A stretch of 64,000 nt of DNA from Xanthostigma xanthostigma (GCA_963575645.1 OY754470.1:30858501-30922500), one strand, 5' to 3'. Counted from the first letter of the stretch, positions 46,701 through 55,168 are shown. A program made the numbers and translations. Notes: a model not told the origin generated them from the letters alone.

Positions 46701-48701
46701 GTGGGAAATTTAATTTTCTATAAAATGCTGCTGTCACAAATAAATAAAAAAAATTCTACCAGGTATCCATGTTTGAGTAAAAGCGTCGTTTTTCCCTTGT
46801 TAAAATTAAATGGGAAACAAACTCGGTTTGCGCCGTTCACTGGTTTGATCTAGGAAGCTGAAATTTTTTAGCCAATGGAACCGAAAAATAAAAAAATAAA
46901 AAGTAACAGTCTATAGTATCATTATAGAAATCATTTTTTTTGACAGGTAGGCCCCCAAATAGTGTTAGCCCAGGGCCCCACAAATTCACGGTCCGCCTCT
47001 GCTTACAAGAGTGAAAAGGCACTATTTCATCTATAAAAACCCTTCTAACTTCTAAATTATTGGTTGATCCACTTCTATTTGGTTTTATTCGATTCAGCGT
47101 AAAAAAAATAATATATAGAATACAATACCCCACTTAGACGCTGATAACCTCAGATGTTGAGCGTCTACTATCTACGATTTATCGATATCCCACTTACCTA
47201 GATAATTGAGTTCAAGTTTTCCTCTATTACATCCCCCTCTCGCCCCCTAAAAAAAGGACGAAGTGTAAAACAGAAAGCCGGGTACTTTTCAGATATTAAG
47301 AATGACTTTACAAAGGCCGGTGTGAAGAAAAACTTTAGCTTATTATTATTCTGACGAAACAAGCTTAAGCTGCTGAACTCTCACGCATTTAAAGTTCGAG
47401 GTCTGCTAAGCATCAAAGGGACCGTTCAAAGTGACATCTCTTATAGAATTTACTTTTTGGTTATAGTCCAAGAGGCGGCTGCAGAAAATGTGTCGTCATA
47501 AGGTGGACGAACGAAAAAATTAGAGATGATAGTTAAGACCATAATTAAGAAAGATCGCTAAGGTTGCCTGCGAAAATCCTGCCGAAACAATGTTTTTTTA
47601 ATTTGTTTATCAGTTAATAGACCAGTGAAGTTAGCTTTTGACAAAGACAAAATTAATAACAGAAAACGAATGATGAGGAAGGGAAGAAACTGCCGTCAGA
47701 AATACAGAAACCAAAAATTCAAATGCTTTAAAGGCCGGAGGGCTGTGGGGGCGCGTTTTAGGGGTCAAACGCGGTTTTTCGTTATTTCCGGCGAAAGTTG
47801 ACCTCCAATCGAAAAATGTTGTATGGCAATTTTGTAGGTATTAAAAGGATCTACAATTTTTATTAATATAGCTTTTTCACATAACCTTAGAGATTCAAAG
47901 AAATATTGAAAAAACCGTGTTTTTCGTTTTTAATTTTTTTTCTCCTGCAAATTACAGCTTATTTAGGACATAGAAAGGTAAGTCTCCTAAAAATTTCATG
48001 AAAAAAAATTTTTAAAACGAAAAACACGGTTTTTTCAATATTTCTTTGAATCTATAGGGTTATGTGAAAAAGTTATATTCATAAAAGTTGTAGATCCTTT
48101 TAGTACCTACAACATTGCCATACAACATTTTTTGCTTGGAGGTCAACTTTCGCCGGAAATAACGAAAAACCGCGTTTGACCCCTAAAATGCACCCCCTAC
48201 AGCCCTCCGGCTTTTTACGCATTTGAATTTTTGGTTTCTGTATTTCTGACGGCAGTTTCTTCCCTTCCTCATCATTCGTTTTCTGTTATTAATTTTGTCC
48301 TTGTCAAAAGCTAACTTCACTGGTCTATTAACTGATAAACAAATTAAAAAACATTGTTTCGGCAGGATTTTCGCAGGCAACCTTAGCGATCTTTCTTAAT
48401 TATGGTCTTAACTATCATCTCTAATTTTTTCGTTCGTCCACCTTATGACGACATATTTTCTGCAGCCGTCTCTTGGAGTATTATGTCATAAAAAATAAAA
48501 TGAAAGAACCCATTTATAACAGATCTGTACTTTTTTAGCACTTTAAAACACCCAGTTTCTTCATTGGCTGACGGCACACCAAACAGTGACAAAAAGCACA
48601 AGCAAAACGCAAACAATAATCCAAACCCTCAAGAACTGTTACAAAAATTGGATTTAGATTCTTTTTTAAGTAAGGTACACGGTCCTGATACCCATCCATG
48701 A
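28756..48701 (+). CDS. NPAT: NPAT / Mxc histone-locus-body protein
   Basis: Eight coding exons: 28756-28807, 30306-30476, 32022-32184, 33558-33909, 34594-34828, 34917-35016, 38863-45456 and 48539-48701. All introns are GT-AG and the phases join to 2,609 residues; human NPAT has about 1,430 and fly Mxc about 1,840. The LisH domain spans about residues 8-40 (MPSEIARLVLGYFEEE), continuing to RLFGKSLCDILEEY. Residues about 247-330 carry PELTEKIAESINK and AVEDPAFEPVLKKFIG, as in the NPAT region after the LisH. The extreme C terminus LDLDSFLSKVH (2593-2603) matches the conserved NPAT ending MDVDKFLLSLHY. NPAT/Mxc is the cyclin E-CDK2 substrate that scaffolds the histone locus body and drives replication-dependent histone transcription. 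Exon 7 alone is 6,594 nt and encodes disordered, Ser/Lys/Glu-rich sequence. The donor of intron 3 (GTTCGT) is weak but keeps frame. Confidence 0.93.
31467..31888. mobile_element. PIF/Harbinger-like MITE, family Q, in NPAT intron 2
   Basis: Terminal inverted repeats TGCCTCCACCACACACGTGG and CCACGTGTGTAGTGGAGGCA extend to about 34 bp (GCCAGCACCGCCACT). TTA flanks both sides (31464-31466 and 31889-31891). Length is 422 bp with no coding content. The 3 bp TTA duplication points to PIF/Harbinger. Confidence 0.85.
32233..32437. repeat. 200 bp hairpin in NPAT intron 3
   Basis: The palindrome centre is near 32335, with arms including AACAAAAAATGCTGTTAAGC and GCTTAACAGCATTTTTTGTT and continuing outward through GTAATTATTATAAATATTA. 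A shorter third piece of the same sequence follows at 32470-32497. It would form a long hairpin in the pre-mRNA. Confidence 0.75.
32511..32962. mobile_element. PIF/Harbinger-like MITE, family P, copy 2, in NPAT intron 3
   Basis: Ends AGGTCGCTGCGCACGAGGC and GCCTCGCGTGCAGTGGTCT are flanked by TAA on both sides (32508-32510 and 32963-32965). The interior matches the copy at 14572 in GTGGGCGTTTG, TCGCCCACGTGACAAGAT and TTGATTGGTTCTTGCTCA. Length 452 bp. Confidence 0.85.
34018..34345 (+). mobile_element. Retroposon tail, family R1, in NPAT intron 4
   Basis: Starts at AAGCTGAAGAGTTTGTTTG and continues through CGCGCTAATCTCAGAAACTA, AGGCTATAGGCTATATAATA and CCAATAGGAGCG. The same order of blocks is seen at 36530-36865 and 50420-51020. 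It breaks off at TCCGATCATCATGAAAT without the CCGGG end, so it is 3'-truncated. Confidence 0.7.
35670..35917 (+). mobile_element. Family A element, copy 4, in NPAT intron 6
   Basis: Begins GGTTGTCTGTAAAGTCGG and ends GACGTTATCACGTCAAAAA. The interior shares CTTGGGCCGATCGTGC and CGCTCTCGCTTGCACGC with copy 1 at 1516-1762. Complete at both ends. Confidence 0.8.
36512..36868 (+). mobile_element. Retroposon, family R1, in NPAT intron 6
   Basis: Runs from CTATACTAATAAATAAAGCT to GGATGAAACCGGGCAGGAAC ACTAGT, the normal 3' box of the family. It is the most complete of the three R1 copies in the window and has no coding capacity. Confidence 0.7.
37062..37303. mobile_element. MITE in NPAT intron 6 (about 240 bp)
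   Basis: TATACTGCTGTAAAAAGGCA and AAGGCAGTAAGTGAC at the left face GTCACTTACTGCCCTTTGCC and TTTTTAGGGCAGTATA at the right. The interior is AT-rich and non-coding. Confidence 0.65.
37468..38336 (+). mobile_element. Internally deleted mariner-like element in NPAT intron 6
   Basis: CAGCGTGTCCACGGAAGTTC at the left and GAACTTCCGTGGACACGCTG at the right are flanked by TA on both sides (37466-37467 and 38337-38338), the Tc1/mariner signature. The inverted repeats run on for about 200 bp (to about 37670 and from 38131), unusually long. Between them lies a shortened transposase frame. Confidence 0.88.
37683..38048 (+). pseudogene. Shortened mariner-type transposase frame
   Basis: A 121-codon frame starts MENKRIARIKCQ, passes through LSLQEKIELVLI (start of a helix-turn-helix), then jumps to NHWPARSPDLTPLDYSLWGY, the block around the last catalytic Asp of mariner/IS630 DDE transposases. 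It ends ERDGGYVEF. A full transposase is about 340 residues, so most of the DNA-binding domain and the first two catalytic residues are deleted. It cannot be active by itself. Confidence 0.8.
42411..42500 (+). repeat. Ser-rich tract in NPAT exon 7
   Basis: It encodes about 30 residues, nearly all Ser with Asp, Thr and Asn (residues about 1541-1571), using mixed AGC, AGT, TCA and TCG codons. The mixed codons argue against a recent triplet expansion and for selection on the acidic-Ser character. Confidence 0.8.
42640..42835 (+). repeat. 27 nt coding tandem repeat in NPAT exon 7
   Basis: About six units encode the nonapeptide EKVIEKVED or variants (EKVEGENVI, EKMIEKVEE), near residues 1620-1680. 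The last three units are identical at the nucleotide level, so copy number probably varies between individuals. The peptide would form a highly charged helix. Confidence 0.85.
46076..47001. mobile_element. hAT non-autonomous element, 926 bp, in NPAT intron 7
   Basis: The left end CAGGGGCGGATCT and right end GGTCCGCCTCTG are flanked by perfect 8 bp copies of CTTACAAG (46068-46075 and 47002-47009), the hAT signature. Within it, about 46360-46870 is a palindrome with arms of about 235 bp (AATTCACGGATTTAG / TAAATCCGTGAATTC) and a short centre near 46615. No transposase. Confidence 0.9.
47463..48483. mobile_element. Long foldback element 4 (about 1 kb palindrome) in NPAT intron 7
   Basis: ATAGTCCAAGAGGCGGCTGC at the left corresponds to GCAGCCGTCTCTTGGAGTAT at the right. 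The arms (about 470 bp) stay similar inward to ATTGAAAAAACCGTGTTTTT / AAAAACACGGTTTTTTCAAT, around an 80 bp spacer (47931-48011). It ends about 55 bp before the last NPAT exon, so the intron's acceptor region abuts a giant hairpin. Confidence 0.85.
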
Positions 48702-48797
48702 AATGAGTGTTCATGTTTTTAATGAGTTCAGAAATAATTTCTAAGGTAAAAAAACTGAAAATGTGTTTGCTTATGCACTAATTTAACAGCAACAGTT

Positions 48798-48803
48798 AAT
48801 AAA
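48798..48803 (+). terminator. Poly(A) signal of NPAT
   Basis: AATAAA lies 97 nt after the TGA stop codon of NPAT and is the first such signal downstream. Confidence 0.6.
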
Positions 48804-48816
48804 ATTGTTATTTTTA

Positions 48817-49310
48817 ATTTCCCGTTATAAAAAAAAAAAAAATAAAAAAAAATCGGGAAGTTATTGTTTTCACCCCGATTTTCGAAAATCGAGTTTTCGT
48901 CACAACTCGACTTTTTGAGGTCCTGGGACAATTTTGGCGATGGTATCCATAGGACTGTATGTGTGTATGTATAATTGTAAACCTCTTATTACTTTTGAAC
49001 GAAGTATTCGATTGAAACACGGTTTGCGGCATCTTATATGACTGCTGAGCTTAGATTTCCTGAAAATTTGGAATGATTCGGCCCAATAAATTTTGAGAAA
49101 TCTCAAAAATACCAGTTTCAAAAATTTTTAGTAATTTGTTTTTTTGAAATATTTTCTAAACTACTAAACTGATTACTTCCAAAATCTAATCAGCTCTTCT
49201 TCTTAAAAAACTGCGTCAAAAAAATTGATTTCTTGCTATATTTTTGAGCGTTTTGAATTCGAAAATAGCGGGAAGTTTTAGGGATGGCCTGCAGGGTCGC
49301 ACTTCTTTTC
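48817..49310 (-). mobile_element. Repeat family S (GCGGGAAGTT), copy 1
   Basis: It starts with an A/T homopolymer after TTTCCCGTTATA and ends with AAATAGCGGGAAGTTTTAGG and GATGGCCTGCAGGGTC. It shares GTTTGCGGCATCT, TTAGATTTCCTGAAAATTTG and GGAATGATTCGGCC with the copy at 61438-61830. Non-coding in both, so a dispersed non-autonomous repeat. Confidence 0.65.
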
Positions 49311-49833
49311 AAATTTTTGTATATACTATTATAACATATATGTAAAAAAACTGAATTTTATCTTTACAGAAGATTTAATTTATTTATTATATGTACATAA
49401 TAATGTGTGAGTTACAAACTTTCAATTCTTACTGTTACTTTTTAATATACAAATTAATATAAATTTTTGTTATTATTAATTACTTATTAAACCAAAAATT
49501 ATCACCCCTAAATACTGACTTCAAACATTTATTATTATTAACAGTCAGTTACTTCAAAACAGTTTCACACCTCCCGTTTTTACTATTTGTTAATATCGCA
49601 AAGAGGAATCATTACAGAATTATTAAAACAATCTGCAAAAAACATAAATTTTGTCAATCTGTTTACATGGTAAAATAATTTTGTATTTTTCGTGTGATTT
49701 TACCAATCCTTTTCTATATTACTTACGTTTTCACAAAAATATTTATGTCATCGTTTTCTAGAAATTCTTGCTTATCAAGTTCTGTATTCAATGAGTTTCA
49801 TGCGTTATTCAGTTTTTTTTTAAGAAGAATAAG

Positions 49834-52800
49834 TTATTTTTTTAATTGATTCGTTATCCAATTTATATCTTCATAAAACCTTGGATCGCTTATTCTTAAT
49901 ACAGATCTCTTTAAAAAATAATAGTGAATAGGGGCCACTGAAAAAGTAGAATTCAATCGTAAACAATTTGCATCAATCTATACAAATAAATAAAATTGAA
50001 GTATTTGTTTGTAATGTCAAAATAATAACTTTTTACTAAATGCATATTAAAGTATGTACAGTACTTATAACAAGACAATTTGTCTGTCTGTCTGTCTGTC
50101 TGTACGTTCTGGCTAATCTCCGAAACGACTGGACCGATTTTGACGGGATTTTCACTGGCAGATAGCTGATGTTATAAAGAGTAACTTAGGCTACTTTTAT
50201 TTTATACTAGCTGCTCTCTACGGCTCCGCACGCGATTGTGATGAAACACGGTAACAACAACAATAGTGGAGTCTTCGACAACAGTAGTGGAGTCTTTGGC
50301 TATATATTATAATATATAAAATAAAAATAGCCTAAGCTACTCCTTATAACATCAGCTATCTGCCAGTAAAAGTCCCATCAAAATCAGTGCAGTTGTGTCG
50401 GAAATCTATACTAATATATAAAGCTGAAGAGTTTGTTTGTTTGTTTGTTTGAACGCGCTAATCTCAGGAACTACTGGTTCAAATTGAAAAATTTTTTTTT
50501 TGTTGGATAGCTCATTTATCGAGGAAGGCTATAGGCTATATAAAATCAGGCTATGACCATTAGGAGCGGAGCATTAATGAAAAATGTTCCAAATGTATCT
50601 AAAAAATAAGCTTCTATTCAGGTGAAATGCACTAAGTATACTCGTATTAGCGATGTAAGAATACAACGCTGGCTAGCGCAATCGGTAGAGCACAAGACTG
50701 TCAATACTAGGGTCGTGGGTTCGAGCCCTACGTTAGGCGAATTTTTTTTTTTTTTTTTTATTTTCTACATTGCTTTCTTCTAAGGCTTACATTAAAATTT
50801 ATTTTAATTTTATTTAATTAATTAAAAAAAAATTATTAGTTAAAAAAAGTATAAATACTGCTTTTTATCGACAAAAAATTTTGAACGGTAAATCCGATCA
50901 TCATGAAATTTAGACACAACATTCATCTCGGTAAACTAATATGAATGTGTGTACTCATGTTCCTCCCTTCCCCATTCGTTCTTTTACACCCGGGTGAAAC
51001 CGGAAGGGACCGCTAGTATAATATATAGCCGAAGCCTCCACTACTGTTGTCGCTACCGTGAACAATCACAATAGCGTGCGAAGCCGCAGAGAGCAGCTAG
51101 TTCAGGGATACAGGAACTTTATTTTTAAACAATTTAACTGTATGGTCAATCAAGATAATAATAATAAGTAACATTGTTAATAATTAGACGCTCAACCAAC
51201 TAGTAACTTGAATAAAGAGATTTCTAGTTTTGTAGATTATAGACGCTCGACAAATTGAAATAATGTTAACTTCACAATTAAAATAGAAAAAAAAAATCGT
51301 AAGAAAAGTACATTACAGAGTCTTGTTATATACTTTTATATTAATATCGATAATAATTACCCAGTCTTTGGAATGCAAACAGTATTTGTAAGCTTACAAC
51401 GCTGATGTATTTATCCGTCGTATTCCAAAAAAATATTAGTGTGAATACATGAAGACCAATTGTTAAGAAAAAGTATAGCATCTGAATTATTATGGTCAAA
51501 CGAAACCGGTCATATAAAAGTTCAATTAGTCCAGCCTAAAAAAAAAAATTAATACCAGTGCTGGGAAGTATCTTGTTTCTAAAATACTTTTGGGATCTTA
51601 GACGCTTTTTTGAAGTAAAACTTCTTTTGGCACAATATGGGCAAATTGATTCAGGAGACTGAAAATGTAACAGTGTATTGTAAAAATCAGCTGTATAACA
51701 CTAAGCTAAGGTGACGGCGAGGTAGAGTGCCTGCCTCGTAAACTAAAGGTCATAGGTTCGAATCCAGAGATCAGTGTCAGTATTGTTTTTGCTCTTTTTT
51801 ACAATTATACCAGTTTTACTTCTGTATCGTGTAGTGTAAAATACACACTTTTTTTGTATCTGAAAATAAGATACTTCTCAAAAGTATTTGGTATCTACGA
51901 TACTTTTAAGGCGGCTCTCACACTGAAGCAACTAGCAACTGTCAATAAGCAATACGCAATATTATTTTGGTTCTCTCTCACATTGAAACAACAGTATTGC
52001 CAGAAACCTCTGATCATCGTCATCCGAGAAAAAAACGACACAAAAAAGAGATAGGTATTGGGTGCACGCAGCTTTTACTACTTTAACTACTATTTCCACT
52101 TTTTCCACTATTTCTACGAATTTTGTATTAAAAACTGGATCGTCCGACATTTTTCGAATAGTTTTTAATAATAAAACGTAGCTATCTATTAGTGATGTGC
52201 CGGATATCCATATCCGTTAGTTTTTGGCGGATCTTTTACCTTATTAATTTTCAATTCATAGATGAAATTTTATATATATAGGTGATTAGGTAATAATGAA
52301 AAACTGTTAAATTCCATTCAGATTATTTTTTATTTTTTAAAATCGTATTTGGCACCTTTATATTGCAAACATTTATCGTAGTGAGTACCATACCAATAGT
52401 ACACATAGCTCAAAGGTACTAAAAAACTATCTTTATAATGAGATATTGCACATCGATCTTTGGAAAGAGACAATCTGTTATGAGAGTTAACTCTTAAAGA
52501 GGTCAATAACTTTTTCCCATAACAGATAGTCTCTTTCCCAAGGTCGATGTGCAATATTTACCGCCGCGTACTCTAAGAAAATTACGATCCGTATCCGCGG
52601 ATCTTGAAATCAAATATCCGTATTCAGATCTGTATCCGCGGATATACATTTTTAACGATCTGGCACATTACTACTATCTATGCACAAACTTTGCACGTCA
52701 CCAAAACTGCAATAATTATCACTTTTCAACATGCACGGTGTATCGCTAGAAATAATATCGCTGCAACCAGCAATATTTTTGGTTCGAGCGATATTGAGTT

Positions 52801-53358
52801 GCTCTAATGTGAGACTCCCAATTTAATTCTATGTAAAATAATTGTTAGCAATATTATTGTGTGTTGCGTATTGCCAGTTGCTTATTGCTTGTTGCCTCAG
52901 TGTGAGAACCGCCTTAGATTCAAAGTATCTTGTATTGTTTGGAGAATATATTGCTTAGTATCTTGTATGCAGATACTTTTTTTACGTATCTTCTGCAGCT
53001 CTGTGTAATACAGACAGGAATAACGCCAACGTATTCCCAAATTAATGAAATAAAGCACCTTAAAAACATATGTTGAGAAGAAGCATAATAATAATAACAG
53101 CAACATTAATACAATTCCGATATCTTGAACTCTAAAAATAATAAAAACACTTATTAAATTCGATTTATACGTTATATAAGCCAAAGTATCATTTATATGT
53201 ATACTTAAATATTTGTTTTTTACTTACGTAAATATAAATAGCAATCCAATATAAGAATGCCTTGTGAAACTATAAAAGGTATTTATGCATAAATCCATTA
53301 CAATTAAGAACAGTATTAGAAATAACATTAACGAATATCTTTGCACTGAAAATTTCAT
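49834..53358 (-). CDS. TMEM138: TMEM138, ciliary transition-zone membrane protein
   Basis: Four small exons on the minus strand: 53228-53358, 53059-53131, 51361-51535 and 49834-49937. All are GT-AG, with phases joining to 160 residues; human TMEM138 has 162. Conserved stretches: RYSLMLFLILFLIVMDLCIN near the start, TVQDIGIVLM at exon 2, FFSTYVFKAGLIELLYDRF across the exon 2/3 join, TIGLHVFTLIFFW and SLQILFAFQRL in exon 3, and FLKRSVLRISDPRFYED in exon 4. Four hydrophobic segments are visible. In vertebrates TMEM138 acts at the ciliary transition zone, and mutations cause Joubert syndrome. Introns 2 and 3 are filled with nested transposons and retroposons. It is head-to-head with the ELMO-domain gene. 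No exon exceeds 175 nt, so simple frame searches miss it. The donor of exon 2 (GTGCTT) is non-consensus but the join matches the family. Confidence 0.93.
50040..50400. mobile_element. Retroposon tails, opposed, in TMEM138 intron 3
   Basis: GTCTGTCTGTCTGTACG, then TCTCCGAAACGACTGGACCG and TTTTATACTAGCTGCTCTCT, form a plus-strand tail. An inverted piece (CATCAGCTATCTGCCAGTAA) follows at 50340-50380. This is typical debris of arthropod RTE-type elements. Confidence 0.6.
50400..51022 (+). mobile_element. Retroposon family R1 with a 270 bp insertion, in TMEM138 intron 3
   Basis: The 5' part (AAGCTGAAGAGTTTGTTTG to TAATGAAAAATGTT) and 3' part (CGACAAAAAATTTTGAACGG to ACCGGAAGGGACCGCTAGTA) match the copy at 36512-36868. 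Between them about 270 bp are inserted that are absent from that copy and include a tRNA-like sequence and a long T run. Confidence 0.7.
50667..50740 (+). pseudogene. tRNA-Lys-like sequence (SINE head or tRNA pseudogene)
   Basis: GGCTAGCGCAATCGGTAGAG and GGGTCGTGGGTTCGAGCCC closely match tRNA-Lys, including A and B boxes. The anticodon position reads GTC in place of CTT, the anticodon stem has several mismatches and the acceptor stem pairs poorly. A run of about 18 T follows at once, a strong Pol III stop. It lies inside an insertion in a retroposon, so I read it as a tRNA-derived SINE or pseudogene. Confidence 0.6.
51700..51772 (+). pseudogene. tRNA-like sequence (Thr-like) in TMEM138 intron 2
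   Basis: GGTGACGGCGAGGTAGAGTG resembles a D arm with A box, CTGCCTCGTAAACTAAAGG an anticodon arm with CGT (Thr), and TCATAGGTTCGAATCC a T arm with a good B box. The acceptor ends do not pair well, so a tRNA-derived SINE head is likelier than a gene. Confidence 0.45.
51909..52914. mobile_element. Terminal-inverted-repeat element, about 1 kb, in TMEM138 intron 2
   Basis: AGGCGGCTCTCACACTGAAG at the left faces CTCAGTGTGAGAACCGCCT at the right, the arms running on for about 50 bp. TA is present on both sides (51907-51908 and 52915-52916). A complete hAT element sits inside it. No transposase is visible. Confidence 0.75.
52190..52673. mobile_element. hAT MITE nested in the preceding element
   Basis: TAGTGATGTGCCGGATAT at the left and GATCTGGCACATTACTA at the right are flanked by perfect 8 bp copies of CTATCTAT (52182-52189 and 52674-52681). 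The 484 bp interior contains a further hairpin (52442-52559, CAATCTGTTATG / CATAACAGATAG arms) and repeats of TATCCG. Insertion order is therefore clear: host intron, 1 kb element, then this one. Confidence 0.9.
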
Positions 53359-53971
53359 GCTTTAAGTTATTAAAATGATTGGCTCTTGTATAGAAAGCTT
53401 TAATTCTCTAAAAGCATTTTTAATCTTTGTATACTATTTTCAATACTCGAGTTGGACATTTTAAGTTGACAATAATTTGACATTGCGGTGATACTGGTTT
53501 TTAAACGTACAGTCGGTTGCCATAGTTACGGAGAGTTATGTATATATCGTACTTTCGAAAATTGTTGAATTAATTGTTAAAATTTTTTTAACTGAAAAAT
53601 AATATAAACATCAAATTTTCCATTAAAGTAATTAAAATTTATTTATTTAAAATTTTATCATTGTTTTAGACGTAGAAGTCCTATGTTTTACAAGTATTTA
53701 TTTAATATAAAATATAAAAAATAATTGTTTTTGGTAATACCAGTAATACTTAATAATTATGTTGGTAGCAAACCAGCTGACGTTGTGACATTTGTTTATT
53801 TTAAATGGCGATTTGACTGTCCAAATACCCATAAATTGTAAAAAATCGATACAAAACGAGGATAGTTTATTTTGTGATTAATAAATGGTTGATATAAATT
53901 ATTGTTTAATTAATTTTATACTAAATCGTTTTTTGTATATTTGATGTAAATGCGAAAGTTTTTACATAAAA
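53359..53971. promoter_or_regulatory. Divergent promoter region TMEM138/ELMOD
   Basis: The 613 bp between the two start codons must hold both promoters. It is AT-rich with no recognisable repeat and no motif I would name. Confidence 0.5.
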
Positions 53972-55097
53972 ATGTTTGGTTCAGTTTGGACATATTTTTA
54001 CTGGTATTTTCGACCGATTCTTAAGTGGTTTTTGCGAAAAACGACTGGATTTTGTGAATTACAACGCATTTGTTACGGAAGTCCTACAGGTGCTCCACGA
54101 ATACAAGGTGTAGAAACGTCTTTGAAACTTTCGAGACGACCAGAAATCAAAGAACTTATTATATATTTGGATAATATCAGCGCCGAACGGAGGTTGTCAG
54201 GTAAAATAAAAATTAAACAGCATCTTTTTAATGTTTTTATGGAATGTCTTTTAAATAATATCTGTTTTGGAAGTATTGAATTTTATTATATAAAGTAAAT
54301 TAGTCAACATTTCTCTTATCTGTATGACTGCATTTTGTCAGTTTTTGGTGTATTGTTTTTGACAACATATTATTTTTTATTAATTAGGCAATTGTGAAAG
54401 AGATGTATTACAAAATTCAATTTACACAATATTGAGAGTGAAAAAAATTAATCCAAAAGTACACACAAGGTTTCCAACGTTATTTGGAAGATGTATCGAA
54501 CAAATTTGGGGCTATAAGCAACTTTACGAAGAAGTTGAATTAATGCGAACTACTCCATACAGTAGTGAAGATGCGTTGCATGAGGAAAAATTAATGCGTT
54601 TATGGTCGTTGTTAATGCCTGGACAACCGTTGGAATCCCGCATAAGCAAACAGTGGCAAAATATTGGATTTCAAGGCGACGATCCAAAAACTGACTTCCG
54701 CGGCATGGGTCTATTGGGACTAGAGAATTTACTGTACTTTGCCGAGGAATATCCGGGACCATCGAGTCACGTTCTCTCGCATTCCCATCATCCTGTTTAC
54801 GGTTATGCCTTCGCTATAGTCGGAATCAACTTAACAAGCTTGGCGTACCGTTTACTTAAAGACGGTTCAGCCAAAACTCACATGTATAATATTTCGAAAA
54901 GTCTGCCGTCTATTAGATTATTTCATCAGTTATATTGTTATTTATTTTATGAATTTGATAAATATTGGATTGAATCAAAACCTAAAAACATTATGGACTT
55001 TTCACACATTCATGAAAAGTTTGAAAAAAATATCAGAGAATCGTTAATGGTTCAAACTACAGTATTTCGTATGAACATTTCAGTAGATAATGTTTAG
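53972..55097 (+). CDS. ELMOD2: ELMO domain-containing protein (ELMOD1/2 type)
   Basis: Two exons, 53972-54200 and 54388-55097, with a GT-AG intron, give 312 residues; human ELMOD2 has 293. The N-terminal part starts MFGSVWTYFYWYFRPILKW, a short hydrophobic helix. The ELMO domain occupies about residues 140-290 and carries the full signature RISKQWQNIGFQGDDPKTD followed by FRGMGLLGLENLLYF. Arg181 in that block is the arginine required for GTPase activation in this family. ELMOD proteins lack the DOCK-binding parts of true ELMO and act as GTPase-activating proteins for ARF and ARL2, linking them to membrane traffic, mitochondria and cilia. Whether it is closer to ELMOD1 or ELMOD2 cannot be told here. 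AATAAA follows at 55163. The neighbouring divergent gene is TMEM138, also ciliary. Confidence 0.92.
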
Positions 55098-55162
55098 TAT
55101 TTAAACACATCAATTTGAACATTATTATTATGTTCACGGTGATTATGAATTTATCATTAGTT

Positions 55163-55168
55163 AATAAA
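55163..55168 (+). terminator. Poly(A) signal of the ELMOD gene
   Basis: AATAAA 66 nt after the stop codon is the first signal downstream. Confidence 0.6.

Noticed and set aside
50667-50740. Functional tRNA gene
   Set aside because: Anticodon and acceptor stems do not pair properly and the sequence is inside a retroposon insertion.
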